DNA of 64,000 nt. Source: Amorphophallus konjac (lineage: Eukaryota; Streptophyta; Magnoliopsida; Alismatales; Araceae). The translations under genes and the position numbers were made by a program. The DNA lies in the NCBI GenBank assembly GCA_022559845.1, contig CM040117.1, positions 77,723,731 to 77,787,730 of the forward strand, given 5' to 3'. The notes under the pieces were generated by a model. The model was not told the origin of the DNA. It saw nothing but the letters and a program-made list of their open reading frames with translations, and did no database searches. Below are positions 34,741-46,459 of this stretch, in pieces (the stretch's first letter is position 1; each line of letters opens with the position of its first letter).

Positions 34741-35148
34741 ATTGTTTATATATTTTATCTTTTAAGTTTTTTACGTATTAGCTCTTATAAATTTAACTAA
34801 CTATCGATTAATCTCTCAAATGTGACTATTATCTTAAAAATCTCTACAATCTTCGTCGTTATGTATATAAGTCTTTGCCGTTCATTCTGTCTGACCAAAC
34901 TTAACTAAACTATGATTAATCTAGACTCGAGTGAAATATTAAATTACCCCTAATTAGTTGTGTGTGAGAGGGAGACCTCTGGTGGCCTCCCTTCCCTCCA
35001 TCTCATCGACCAACCTCCCCATCCCCCCCAATGGTGGGGAGGGGGTTTCACAAAGGGGGGGAGACGTTGGAGGGAGAGGGAGGGAAGGGACGGGATGAGA
35101 GAGAGACAGATACTGCATGGAGGGCCTTCGGGCTCCCCTCCAATGGTG

Positions 35149-35157
35149 ACACACACA

Positions 35158-35217
<60 letters not shown>
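35149..35217 (+). repeat. CA then GA microsatellite
   Basis: About 12 CA units run directly into about 21 GA units. Confidence 0.95.
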
Positions 35218-35220
<3 letters not shown>

Positions 35221-35409
35221 CTCTCCGACGGTGAGAATGAGAGGGAGAGGGAGGGAGGGGATGGGGTGAGAGCGAGGGATAGTGTAGGGAGGAGGGAGGA
35301 GGGAGAGAGAGACAAATGAAAGATACTCCATGTGGGAGCAACGTCAGATGAAAGTCATTCTCACATGGAGTAACATTCCTTTTAAAATGGAAAAAAAATC
35401 TGAACCCTC

Positions 35410-35760
35410 TACATCTGCTCCCCCTCCGGTGGACCCCACTCTCCTGCTAGTCCCCCTTCCCCATCCGACGGATCCCCCTCTCCCTCTGGTCCCCCTCCGA
35501 TCCGGTAGACCTCCTCCAGTCCCCCTCCACCTCTAGTGAGCAACCCCCTCCCCCTCTGCCTCGGTCCCACTCCCCCTTCGCCTCCCCCTCCCGTCCCCCT
35601 CTACCCCTCCCCTTTGGAGGTCCCCCTCCAGTCCCCCTATGCCTCCCGTCCGATGGTCCCACTCCCCCTCCCACTCTGGTAGTCCTCCTCCCTCCCCCTC
35701 CCCTTTCCGACGAGCAAACCTCCAGTGCCTCCAATCTCCAAAGTCGACGACCCCCCCACC
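35410..35760 (+). repeat. C-rich low-complexity DNA
   Basis: Irregular repeats of CCCCCTC and CCCTCTCC broken by GGTGG or GACGG. Open frames on both strands here are composition artefacts. Confidence 0.85.
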
Positions 35761-36429
35761 CCCTCCATTCCTGGTGCCCCCGGATTTTTGGTCTTTTCTC
35801 CTATTTTCTTAACCACTTAATGGAATATTTCACTGAATATTTCTTATTTTGGACGGTAACAAATTATAGAAATTTATTTGTAAAAAAGTGATGAAAGTTA
35901 TGAACTTTTAAGATAATAGTTAGATTTTATGGATTAATCGACAATTCATTAAATTTATAAGGACTAATAGGAAACAAATCTTATCTTTTATGTCTAATCA
36001 ACATGACACTATTCTAAGATCCACGTATTCATGAATTCTTACCAAATTAAGGCCTTGCAGGGGGTGGCAATTAAGGATAATGGTGGTATAAACAACGCTT
36101 AGGAATGAATTTCAAGAGGGCTTCAATTAGTTTATTTGCGTGTGGCTAGGTTGGTTGACTAGACATGAACTATACTTGAGCACATGACTAACACAAAGGT
36201 CAACAACAATTAAAAATGGAATTTTGACAACTATACCCCTGTAAAAGTTTATATTTACATTTATTGCCTTACTTATTTAATATTCACACGTATATTTCAT
36301 TTACCTAGTATTGTTGTGGTTATACCTCTCTGATTCCAGACTATCAATGGAAGGCAAAAACTTCAAGGAATATGTCACAGAAACCATTTAAATATATGAA
36401 ATATAAAAAATACTCTTATATTTCCAAGA

Positions 36430-36432
<3 letters not shown>

Positions 36433-36475
<43 letters not shown>
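36433..36475 (+). repeat. GA microsatellite
   Basis: About 21 GA units next to the left arm of fold-back element 2. Confidence 0.95.
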
Positions 36476-36478
<3 letters not shown>

Positions 36479-36978
36479 AAGCTTGGCGTGGTGACGAGCT
36501 CCTCTGGCAAGCAGATCCAAAGAGTAGTTAGCTGAGGAAGGTTGGGATGGGACCCCCCCGGCACTCGTAGCCCCCCACCCCTCCTTGCCCCCCTCTCCCC
36601 CTTTGGGGCTTACAGCCCTCCCCCCCACCCCTCCTTCCCGGCCCCCTCTCTCCCTCTGGCATGTAGCCCCCCATCCCACCCTCCCTCCTGGCCCTCTTGT
36701 TGAGTCTCCTTGAGTGATTTTGATGATAACAAAACTCTGAGTGGAGGATTTATCTCGGCCCGTGTCTTAAGACTCTATATACGAGCTAATGGGGTTCAAG
36801 TTTATACCTATCAATTCTGCGAAAAACTCATAAGTTTTATTTGAATCATGTGTTTCAAATTGAGTTAACCTTGTTTAAACAAACCCCAAAATTCATGATA
36901 CAATCATTCACGTAAATCCCTTGTTACCTTGATCTATTTCTCCGGGCTAACAACTCAATTTTGCAGGTCCAGGCTATT

Positions 36979-37154
36979 CCGGTCGACCAGGACCATAGGC
37001 CCGATCGACCAGTTCTTCCAGAGACGAAGGGTGGTAAGTTTTACAGGTTTTGGTCGACCTGGACCCCAGAACCGATCGACCGGTTCTTCCAGAAACCAAA
37101 AACTCCGGAAGTTACAGATTTCAGTCGACCGCCCCTGGAATTCCAGTCGACCGG
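36979..37154. repeat. Six GGTCGACC-type palindromes in B U3
   Basis: CCGGTCGACCAG, CCGATCGACCAG, TGGTCGACCTGG, CCGATCGACCGG, CAGTCGACCG and CCAGTCGACCGG. The 3' LTR has the same set at about 45338-45515; two positions that read GATC in the 5' LTR read GGTC there. Confidence 0.85.
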
Positions 37155-37296
37155 AATTCCCGAAGCCCTCTTTTGTTGACTTTTGGTCCAAGCTCGAAAA
37201 GAGGGAGTTTCTCCCAATTGTTTAAACCATTTGGTCTCAGTCTTGGAGTGAATTGTGGATCTTGTCTGGGGACTTGTCTCCTGACCTTCCATGATC

Positions 37297-37304
37297 TATA
37301 AAAG
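37297..37304 (+). promoter_or_regulatory. TATA box of B 5' LTR
   Basis: TATAAAAG, 143 bp after the last palindrome; in the 3' LTR at 45656-45663. Confidence 0.75.
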
Positions 37305-37986
37305 ATCTCTTTGGGGTCATAAACCCTAAGGCTTTTGAAAAGAAGAAGAAGGAGAGGTTGTCAAGGAGAGGGTGCTGGTACTATTCACGTGAACAGTGAT
37401 CCGAGAGAAATTCTTCATCCAGGAGTTGAAGCTTTCAAGAGCAAATCTACATCCAAATCAAGTGAAGATCAAGCCAAGAGAAAGCTTCATTCAATACTAT
37501 CTTCATCCACTAAGGGGGAGCCTGATCTATGTTTTCACTTCCAATTTTTGTTCCTTCCATTCATGTTTGAGCTGATTCGTGCTTCCTTTGTAATATTCAA
37601 GCACTCGTGTGTGTGGATCTAGACAGATCCGTGTGTGTGTGTGTGTGTGTACTTCGTTGTCCATCATTGTTCTTGTGTGTCCGTGCTCTAGCACTTTCGT
37701 GGGAGTTCTATACTCCTCACGTGTGTGTGTGTGTGGTTGATGTTTGTCTTGTAATCTTCTACAAGATAGTGTGTGAATCCTCACAGTGTGTGAGGGGTGG
37801 ACGTAGGTTGCTGTTGTTGTAGCCGAACCACCTAAAAATCACTGTCTATTGAATGGTTTGATCCATATCTTCTACCTCCATTCTCTTTAGCTTAATTTTA
37901 TATCGCATTATCCAGCTTTAGTTCATTAATTTTTAATACCCAATTCAGTCCCCCTCTTGAGTGCCATTTAATCTCGGGACTTTAAT

Positions 37987-37998
37987 TGGTATCTGAGC
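37987..37998 (+). promoter_or_regulatory. Primer binding site of B
   Basis: TGGTATCTGAGC, one base different from the tRNA-Met-type site of C, two bases after the LTR. Confidence 0.85.
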
Positions 37999-38048
37999 TA
38001 AGGCTCTTTCTTTTACAGATCTAACGATCTAGAGTAAGATCCGGTTAA

Positions 38049-39880
38049 ATGGCAAATAAGGGTATGATACCCGAGGGTCACTCCATCAACCGTCCTCCCT
38101 TCTTTGACGGTTCAAACTACTCGTACTAGAAAAATAGAATGCATATTTTTCTGAGGGCTCAAGAGTATGAAGTTTGGAGAGTTGTGGACAAGGGTCCTCA
38201 TAAACTCGGGGCTGATGAAGAAAAATGGACACCCGAGGAAATTAAGAAATGCACTGCTAATTTCAATGCCATGAATCTTATGCAATGTGCGATACACCCT
38301 AATGAATTCTCTCGTGTTTCTATGTGCAGCTCAGCCAAATAAATGTGGGACAAGCTACGACTCATATACGAGGGAACTTCAGAGGTCAAGGAAACCAAGG
38401 TAAATCTCCTAGTCACTGACTATGAGCTATTTAAGATGAAACCTGAAGAAACCATCTCCAAGATGTTTGCATGGTTAACAGAGATCACAAATGGTCTCAA
38501 AAGTCTCGGAAAGGAATACTCGAATTCTGACCTTGTGAGGAAGGTGTTAAGGTCCCTACCCTCGGCTTGGCACACAAAGGCCACGGTAATTGAAGACTCA
38601 AAGAACCTGTCAACTCTCACCTTGGACGAACTCATAGGGTCACTCATGACCTATGAGATAAATATAAAGAGGACAATTGATGAAGACATCAAGAAGAAAA
38701 AGGTCATTGGACTGAAAGTTCATCACTCCGATGATGAATTTCAAGAAGGTGAATCAAGTGACGGAAGCAATGAAGAGGAAGAATTGACGATGATAACTCG
38801 CCAAGTGAGAAAATTTCTAAGGAAGAAGAGAAATTTTCAGGGAAACTTCAAAAAGGGGCAAATATGGCCCACGCAAACCAAAGACGAATCGAGCAAGCCA
38901 AGTAGCATCATATGCTATGAATGCAAGAAGCTTGGGCACATGAGAGGTGAATGTCCAGATCTGAAAAAGAAATTCAAGAAGAATAATTTCAAGAAACCCA
39001 ATGCCATGGTCACCACTTGGAGCGACAAAGAAGATGAACCATCTGATGAGGAGATTCAAAAACTTGTGGAAAGCTTGTGTCTCATGGCACATGAAGATGA
39101 ATCTACGGAGGTAAATTCTGACCTGATTTCATTTCCAATGAACAATGGGAATCTGAGTATGAAAAGCTGTACACTAAATACAAGAAAATCAGATCTGAAA
39201 ATAAAACTCTCAAAAAGAAACTTGATGACTTGTCACGTGAAGATATCTTTATCAAATTTGAGAAACTGGAACAGGAATGGCTTGAGACTACGGAAGAAAA
39301 GAGAGTCTTTTGCAAACAATTTTAGACTGTGATAAAACCAAAGAGGAACTATCATGCAAAATAGTTGAAATGGAGGAAGCATGTGAAAAGATCAAAATTG
39401 AAGAACAAATTCTGAAATCCATAAACTAAGAACTTGAAGAAAAGGCTGTGAGTTTAGAAAAAGAAGTGACTGATCTTCAGTTCACACTATCAAGATTTGT
39501 TAAGGGCAAGCAAAATCTAGATAATATGTTGGGAGTTAAAGTCAATTTTTAAAAAGAAGGTCTCGGATACACTCCTCAAAACCAAAAATCATTTGAGCAT
39601 AAGATCACCACATCCTTTGTTCATGAAAAAGATAAAAACCATGCTTCATGTTCCAAGCCTGAACCAAAACATGCTCAACCCAAACCACGACAGTTTCAAA
39701 GAAAGTTTGCACCTGTTAACTGTTATCATTATGGTAGATTTGGTCATGCTATTGTAAATTGCTGGTTCAGACAAAACCCACCTAGAAATCATATTTTTTG
39801 GACCAAGAAGAGATATACTCAGAACTGGACTAACTCCTACGGACCCAAACTAGCTTGGATACCAAAAACAATTGCATGAG
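38049..39880 (+). pseudogene. gag: Gag of B
   Basis: ATG at 38049 starts MANKGMIPEGHSINRPPFF, homologous to gag of C. Stops occur at 38127-38129 and 38340-38342. The gag helical region and one CCHC knuckle (CYECKKLGHMRGEC, near 38915) are clear. A frame shift near 39115 moves the coiled-coil part (YEKLYTKYKKIRSENKTLKK) into another frame. A second knuckle-like CYHYGRFGHAIVNC, with one Cys changed to Tyr, lies near 39720. Further stops follow in the distal part. Confidence 0.85.
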
Positions 39881-40045
39881 AATTCTTCTTCTTGCAGATA
39901 TGTCTTGAAGCCAGGGGGAGCAAATGGTACCTGGACAACAGCTGTTCAAGGCATATGACAGGGGACAAGAAAGTGTTCTCTTCACTGTAAGACAAGGATA
40001 GAGGTTCAATTGTCTTTGGAGGTCAAGACAAAGGAAAGTTTAGAA
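39881..40045 (+). pseudogene. pol: Protease remnant of B
   Basis: The active-site segment reads WYLDNSCSRHMTGD, where C has LDSGC, so the conserved Asp-Ser-Gly is lost. A stop follows soon after. Near 40045 the sequence jumps from protease directly to the last third of the integrase core (SDHGGEFEN); the GAG-pre-integrase segment and most of the core, about 0.6-0.7 kb by comparison with C, are missing. Confidence 0.85.
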
Positions 40046-42413
40046 TGATACAGGCTATCTCATCACCACCATTCAAAGTGATCACGGTGGAGAATTTGAG
40101 AATCATGACTTCAGCAAGCTTTGTGAAGATCAAGGATACACGCACAACTTTTCATCACCACGGACGCCTCAACAGAATGGAGTAGTGGAAAGGAAAAACA
40201 GAACCTTGATAGACATGGCGCGGACCATGTTAAGTGAGAACTCATTGCCCAAGTATTTCTGGGCCGAGGCGGTAAGTACAGCATGTTACATCATCAACAG
40301 GGAAATGGTAAGGCACATCTTAAAGAAAACTCCTTATGAGCTGTACAAGGGTAAGAAACCAAACATCTCTCATCTCAAACCCTTTGGATGCTCATGTTTT
40401 ATCCTGAACAATGGTAAGTCTAATCTAGGAAAGTTTGACGAGAAAAGTGACAAAGGAATTTTCCTAGGCTATGCACTCAACTCTAGAGCCTACCGATTGT
40501 TCAATAAGAGAACATTGGTTGTAGAAGAAAGTCCTCATGTAATTTTTCATGAATCTGAATTAAAACTAACAAATCAGTCTGTTCAAATTGTGGATGCAGA
40601 TGAGGATTCCAAAGGTCGGGATGATGTCAAGGCCAAGAATGAGCCAACTGAAGGTGGATCAAGCAAAAGTGAAGAAGATGAGGATCCCTTAATTGAAACA
40701 CTTCAAGAGTAGCAAGTGCAACATCCGGATTTGCCAAGACCACCCACTCTTCTGAAAGATCACCCCGCTGTAAACATAATAGGTAATCCTGAAGACGGGG
40801 TAAGAACTAGATCCTCTCTAAGGCAAGTAGAAGAGGAGGACTTGGTTGCTTTAATTTTTCAAGAGGAGCCTAAGGACATTCATGATGCTTTGCAAAATGA
40901 CTCCTGAATCCAGGCTATGCATGAAGAGTTGCACCAGTTTGAAAGAAGCAAAGTGTGGACTCTTGTGCCACGTCCTAGAAATCCGCCCGTAATAGGAACC
41001 CGTTGGGTTTTTAGAAATAAGCTGAATGACATGGGTATGGTTGTTAGGAATAAGGCCCGGCTTGTAGCCAATGGGTATAGCCAGGAGATGGGGATTGATT
41101 TTGATGAATCTTTTGCCCCGGTCGCTAGGCTAGAAGCAGTCCAGATTTTATTATCTTTTGCTTGCTCATTGAACTTTAAACTGTTTCAAATGGATGTCAA
41201 ATCTGCTTTTCTTAACGGGTATATCAAAGAGGATGTTTTTGTAGAACAACCTCCAGGCTTTGAAGATTCCAAGCACCCACGACATGTGTGCAAGCTCCAA
41301 AAGGCGTTGTACGGGCTTAAGCAGGCACCAAGGGCATGGTACGAAAGGCTTGCTTCTTTTCTGACAAAAAATGGGTTCAAAAGAGGTAAGGTTGACCAAA
41401 CACTCTTCACAAGAAAATCAGGTAAAGAGATACTTGTAGTTCAAGTGTATGTTGATGACATAATCTTTGGAGCTACCAACAATGCCCTATGTGATGAATT
41501 TGTAAGAATAATGTAAGGAGAGTTTGAAATGAGCTTAATGGGTGAACTAACTTTCTTTCATGGTTTGCAGGTAAAATAAACGCCCGAAGGTATCTTCATA
41601 AACCAAGCCAAGTATACAATGGAGCTGTTGAAAAAATATGGGATGGCAAAAGCAAAACCCATATCGACTCCGATGGCCACAACCACGAAGTTGGACAAAA
41701 ATGAAAATGGTAAAACAGTAGATCCTACACTGTTTCGAGGTATGATCGGATCACTACTGTATTTAACAGCATGTCACCCTGACATTCAATATAGTGTGTG
41801 TCTGTGTGCTCGATTTCAATCATGTCCAAAAGAATCACATCTAATGGCTGTTAAACAGATTTTTCGGTACTTGATTGGCACACTAGACTTTGGTTTGTGA
41901 TTTCCTATCGGTAGTTCTTTTGATTTGATTGCATATACCGATACCGATTATGTTGGTTGCATTATTGATCGAAAAAGTACTAGTGGGTACTGTCAGTTTC
42001 TTGGTGGTTGCCTAGTTTCATGGGCCTCCAAGAAACAACATTCAGTAGCTCTCTCAATGGCCGAGGCTGAGTATGTAGTTGCCGGAAGTTGTGGAGTTCA
42101 AGTACTTTGGATCAAAAATCAATTGCTTGACTTGGATATTGAAATAAACTGTGTTCCAATTTTATGTGACAACACAAGTGCATTCAGTCTATCTAAAAAC
42201 CCTGTTCAGCATTCTAGGACTAAGCATATAGACATTCGACACCATTTCTTGAGAGATCATGTAGGCAAAGGGGTTTTTGAGTTGCATTTCATTGATACTC
42301 TCAATCAGCTGGCCAATATCTTCACCAAGCCCTTAAACCAGGAGCAATTCAACAAGATTAGAAGGGAACTTGGCATGTGCAAGGGTGAGGGCATTCACTT
42401 AGGTCTACATTAA
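40046..42413 (+). pseudogene. pol: Integrase end, reverse transcriptase and RNase H of B
   Basis: One continuous frame of about 780 codons, broken only by five stops (40710, 40905, 41514, 41577, 41898) and no frame shift. It holds the end of integrase (ERKNRTLIDMARTML, LGYALNSRAYRLFN), RT ([40 protein letters not shown], catalytic YVDD near 41449) and RNase H (YTDTDYVGCIIDRKSTSGYC, then TKHIDIRHHFLRDH). Stops stand mostly where Trp or Gln is expected from C, as C-to-T transitions would give. Confidence 0.9.
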
Positions 42414-43243
42414 GTCGCGTGATGCATTTCAGAAGCATTAAGGGTAGTTAGTGTGACATGCATCACCTTGTTGTGTGTTTCACTTCTCTATGTTTGATAC
42501 CATCCTGCATGTGTGTCTATATTATTTTATCTTTATACCTCTCCTTGAAAATTTCTAAAACCCTATACTCCTTGTCAAATAAATGTGGACAATTGACCTA
42601 GAGATACTAGACAGTCACTGAGGGGGAGCCTTCCGAAAAACCTCGCTGGTTGATTCTTCGGATGCTCCTTACTGAATTTCTCCCCAAAAGAAAAGAAAGA
42701 AAAAGAAAGAAAACAAAAAAAAGAAAATTTTAGAGGGATGAATACCACTTAGTGAAGGGAGCTCAAGAGGACAGGAGATATGGAGGCTTTCTTTACCTAT
42801 AACAAAACCAACACAAATTTTTTTTTTTCGATGTTGACCTTTTCCGGTCGACCGGACAACCCGACCTGGTCGACCGAAAACGGTGGCCGGCCCAACCGGG
42901 ACCCGACCGCCCCCCCTTTTTAAAGGGGTTTTCACCCCCTCTTAGTTCATTCTTCTCCACTCCTTCTCTCTCCCACACACTCTCAAAACCCTAGAGCACC
43001 AACCTTCCACCTCTCAAGCATTAAAACCTCTTCATTCCTCCATCCGTACAATCTCCGTCGGATTCGTCACCACTCCGGGACGCGATCTCCGCGGGTGTTC
43101 GTGCTACCACCCATCTACCTCCTCGATTCCAGAGCGTGGGGAACGATCTTCCAGGGCTCCAGAAGTGCTCCTTGGTCCACTACAACCTCAAGGGTAGAGT
43201 ACCTTCACCTCGAAGGCTTTCATAGTCGGTTTCCTCGTCTAAG
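42414..43243 (+). promoter_or_regulatory. Spacer of B with palindromes, TATA-like box and leader for the extra gene
   Basis: Two GGTCGACC palindromes (42843-42854 and 42866-42877), the B-specific motif of the LTR, stand about 50-70 bp before a TATA-like TTTTTAAAGG (near 42916-42925). A pyrimidine-rich leader with AAACCCTAG (near 42986) runs to the ATG at 43244. The order palindromes, TATA, leader copies that of U3 and R. I infer a private promoter for the extra gene. Confidence 0.5.
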
Positions 43244-44635
43244 ATGCCGCCTAGACGGAGCTCTCGGCGTTCCACTCAAGGGGAAGCTAGCGGTCAGAGA
43301 CGTGAGGCCCCGGCTCGTCCACAGTGGGCACCGAAACCTCGCCGTGCACCCCGTCTACCTCTACGACCCATCATCAACCCTCGCCTGGCTGATTTTCAAG
43401 AGTTGAATGACATATTGCAAGATTTGTTTGCACTCTTTGCAATTCAAGATGGATGGAGTGATTTTGTCTCAAGATATACTAGGTACTATCCAAACCTAGT
43501 TCAGCAATTCTTTGGCAATCTCGTCGAAAGAAATGGAGAGTTGTTCACAGTCGTTTAGGATATTGAGATTCACATCACACCCGACCTCTTCTGGCGTGCC
43601 TTAGGAGTTTCAGCCTGGGGTGCAGATATGAACTTTGGACATGGTGAAGTGGAAGACACATTTCTTGCTATGATAGGCTGTGATTATGTTCAGGGGATCA
43701 GCAATCTCCTTCAGTTGAATGCCAATCATTTTCTGCCTCTACAGCGTGTTCTTCATCATATGTTTACTACCCTGATTTATCCAAAAGGAGGTAGCCGCAA
43801 TGAAGTGACAACAGTTCATCGATTCTTATTTTACCATGTCATGAATGGGAACACTGTGAATATGGGACGGCTCATGACTACCTTGATCGATTCATGCCGC
43901 ACCAACTTAGGGCGATCCTTGCCCTATGCATCTCAGTTGACAGGAGTGTTTATCTTCGCTGGGATTGATTTGGGTGAAGAAAGATCACTTCCAATTCGCT
44001 AGGATGATGTTTACAATGAACACAAGATCTTCTTCAATCTTGGTTATTATTGGGGTGAAGATGGTGAGCTTACAAGGGATATTCTCACTTATGTAGAGTT
44101 GCTTGCAAATGAGGAAGACTCACAGCAACCACAGGATGATGGGAATGCACCCCCACCAGTATAGGCGGAAGATTAGCCTCCCCCACCTTCTCCACACCAT
44201 ATGGATGAGGAGCTGCCTCCTCCTCCACAGTTTGTTCATGGGGAGTCCTCTACTCAGGGTGCTGGTCAGCCTTCTTGGGGGAACTATGAGGCTCTTGATA
44301 GACGCGTACTAGGGTTGGAAACTCGGCTCTACTCATCCCTTGACAGGCTGGACACTTTCATGGACATCATGACTGACCGAATGGATTCCTTCTCCCATGC
44401 TCTGGATGACCTTTCCACCCACATGGCAACACTTTATGCTAGCCACGAAGACAACCGTGAAGCCTTCCGGATTACCAATCACTCCCTTCTTACCATCCAA
44501 CAACAGCTTCTTCATAATGATGAAATTCTGCATAGCATTGAAGACCGTCTCCCTCCTGCTCTTGCTCCTCCTGCTGCCGGTGCTTCTGGTGATGATGCTC
44601 GTGAGGGGACTCCAGATCACCCTGCTCTTTAGCTG
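43244..44635 (+). pseudogene. Extra gene of B after pol (plant transposon protein-like, coiled-coil C-terminus)
   Basis: One frame of about 463 codons starts MPPRRSSRRSTQGEASGQRR and has no intron and no frame shift. The first part is basic and proline-rich. The middle (NPRLADFQELNDILQDLF, WGADMNFGHGEVEDTFLAMI, LHHMFTTLIYPKGGSRNEV, FYHVMNGNTVNMGRLMTTLI) resembles the family called putative plant transposon protein. The C-terminus is a coiled coil (ALDRRVLGLETRLYSSLDRL) with a Pro/Ala-rich tail. Four stops (43556, 44000, 44162, 44174) are all TAG. The slot after pol is where SIRE elements carry an env-like gene, but I see no signal peptide or membrane segment. Function unknown. Confidence 0.7.
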
Positions 44636-45033
44636 TCCCTGTGTCTATGTAGTGTCTTTTCTGTCCACTTTTCCTGTAACCCTCTCCCCATTTTGATGAT
44701 GCCAAAGGGGGAGAAGTAGCTATGTCAGGTCCTATCTATATGTATTTTGGGTGTTTGCTTGTCTGCATGCTTGAGTCTTTGTGAGTCGTGTTCCATCATG
44801 TTAGTTTGCATCTTGTGTATTGCATTTTGTGCGTCTTGTTGGTTGGAACTCCTTGCACTATATCAATCTTGTATCAGCAATCCTCGATCTGTAATGATAT
44901 GATGTAATGCACTTGGTTTTAGCCACTTAATGGATTCACTTGTTCTACTTCATATCAATATCTGGGCATATATGAATGTTTCCATTATTTGAGTTCTTGG
45001 TTGACTCGTCTTCGCTCTCTCTACTTATGTTTT

Positions 45034-45089
45034 GTCATCATCAAAAAGGGGGAGATTGTTGAGTCTCCTTCAGTGATTTTGATGATAAC
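45034..45089 (+). promoter_or_regulatory. Polypurine tract of B within a stem-loop
   Basis: AGGGGGAGAT precedes the LTR start at 45057. GTCATCATCAAAA (45034-45046) pairs with TTTTGATGATAAC (45077-45089) at 12 of 13 positions. Confidence 0.75.
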
Positions 45090-46336
45090 AAAACTCTGAG
45101 TGGAGGATTTATCGCGGCCCGTGTCTTAAGACTCTATACACGAGCTAATGGGGTTCAAGTTTATACCTATCAATTCTGCGAAAAACTCATAAGTTTTATT
45201 TGAATCATGTGTTTCAAATTGAGTTAACCTTGTTTAAAAAAACCCCAAAATTCATGATACAATCATTCACTTAAAGCCCTTGTTACCTTGATCAATTTCT
45301 CCAGGCTAACAACTCAGTTTTGCAGGTCCAGGCTATTCCGGTCGACCAGGACCATAGGCCCGGTCGACCAGTTCTTCCGGAGACGAAGGGTGGCAAGTTT
45401 TACAGGTTTCGGTCGACCTGGACATCAGAACCGGTCGACCGGTTCTTCCAGAAACCAAAAACTCCGGAAGTTATAGGTTTCAGTTAACCGCCCCTGGAAT
45501 TCCAGTCGACCGGAATTCCCGAAGCCCTCTTTTGTTGACTTTTGGTCCAAGCTCGAAAAGAGGGAGTTTCTCCCAATTGTTTAAACCCTTTGGTCTCAAT
45601 CTTGGAGTGAATTGTGAATCTGGTCTGGGGACTTGTCTCCTGACCTTCCAAGATCTATAAAAGATCTCTTTGGGGTCATAAACCCTAAGGCTTTTGAAAA
45701 TAAGAAGAAGGAGAGACTGTCAAGGAGAGGGTGCTAGTACTGTTCACGTGAACAGTGATCCGAGAGAAATTATTCATCAGGAGTTGAAGCTTTCAAGAGT
45801 AAATCTGTATCCAAATCAAGTGAAGATCAAGCCAAGAGCAAGCTTCATTCAATATTATCTTCATCCACTAAGGGGGAGCCTGATCTATATTTTCACTTCT
45901 TGTTTTTGTTCCTTCCATTCATGTTTGAGCTGATTCGTGCTTCCTTTGTAATATTCAAGCACTTGTGTGTGTGGATCTAGACAGATCCGTGTGTGTGTGT
46001 GTGTACTTCCTTGTCCATCATTGTTCTTGTGTGTCCGTGCTCTAGCACCTTCGTGGGAGATCTATACTCCTCACATGTGTGTGTGTGGTTGGTGTTCGTC
46101 TTGTAATCTTCTACAAGATAGTATGTGAATCCTCACAGTGTGTGAGGGGTGGACGTAGGTTGCTGTTGTTGCAGCCGAACCACCTAAAAATCGCTGTCTA
46201 CTGAATAGTTTGATCCATATCTTCTACCTCCATTCTCTTTAGCTTAGTTTTATATCGCATTATCCAACTTTAGTTCATTAATTTTTAATACCCAATTCAC
46301 CCTCCCTCTAGGGTGCCATTTAATCTCGGGACTTCA
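45057..46336 (+). mobile_element. 3' LTR of B
   Basis: 1280 bp, TGTTGAGTCTCC to CTCGGGACTTCA, a close match to 36698-37984. Hairpin 46148-46184 has a better inner stem (GGTTGC/GCAGCC) than the 5' copy. TATA 45656-45663. Confidence 0.9.
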
Positions 46337-46401
46337 CTCCTCTCCACCTCCAACGAGCAGGCCCCCCACCCTGCACCTCCAGCACCTCCCCAGGCACTCT
46401 C

Positions 46402-46424
46402 GCACACGCACACGCACACACACA

Positions 46425-46459
<35 letters not shown>
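46402..46459 (+). repeat. CA then GA microsatellite
   Basis: CACACG/CACA repeats run into about nine GA units, next to the right arm of fold-back element 2. Confidence 0.95.

Larger units (their letters stand above)
34741..36000. mobile_element. Fold-back element 1 with microsatellite and C-rich centre
   Basis: A left arm (34741-34950) and a right arm (about 35815-36000) are inverted copies, roughly 70 percent alike by eye. Shared blocks in the same order are CTTATAAATTTAA, TCGATTAATC, ACTATTATCTTAAAA and GTGAAATATT. The centre holds a CA/GA microsatellite and a stretch of C-rich DNA. No coding capacity. This fits a non-autonomous fold-back or long-inverted-repeat transposon. Outer ends and target duplications are not defined. 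Confidence 0.55.
36698..37984 (+). mobile_element. 5' LTR of B
   Basis: TGTTGAGTCTCC to CTCGGGACTTTA, 1287 bp. The 3' LTR ends in CA, so the final TA looks mutated. Palindromes with GTCGAC core lie at 36979-37154 and TATAAAAG at 37297-37304. Stem-loops in the leader include GGATC/GATCC, GTGCT/AGCAC, TCTTGTA/TACAAGA and CCTCACA/TGTGAGG. The conserved GGTGG...CCACC hairpin is at 37796-37832. Confidence 0.9.
36698..46336 (+). mobile_element. Element B: Ty1-copia, SIRE/Maximus-type with extra gene after pol
   Basis: 5' LTR 36698-37984, primer site 37987-37998, gag from 38049, a deleted protease/integrase zone near 40045, integrase-RT-RNase H to 42413, a spacer with palindromes and a TATA-like box, extra gene 43244-44635, polypurine tract and 3' LTR 45057-46336. 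Flanks are both CT-rich, but a clean target duplication is not visible (CCTCT left, CTCCT right). Coding decay is almost wholly nonsense changes in an otherwise unbroken frame. Confidence 0.9.

Noticed and set aside
34950..35341. Open frames of 97-125 codons on both strands
   Set aside because: They are translations of CA/GA microsatellite and C-rich DNA; no domain, and all frames are open because of composition.
43244..44635. B extra gene as a viral-type envelope gene
   Set aside because: Position fits, but there is no signal peptide, membrane segment or cysteine-rich ectodomain.
36693..46341. Perfect target duplication for B
   Set aside because: CCTCT on the left and CTCCT on the right do not match, and both flanks are CT-rich so chance overlap is likely.
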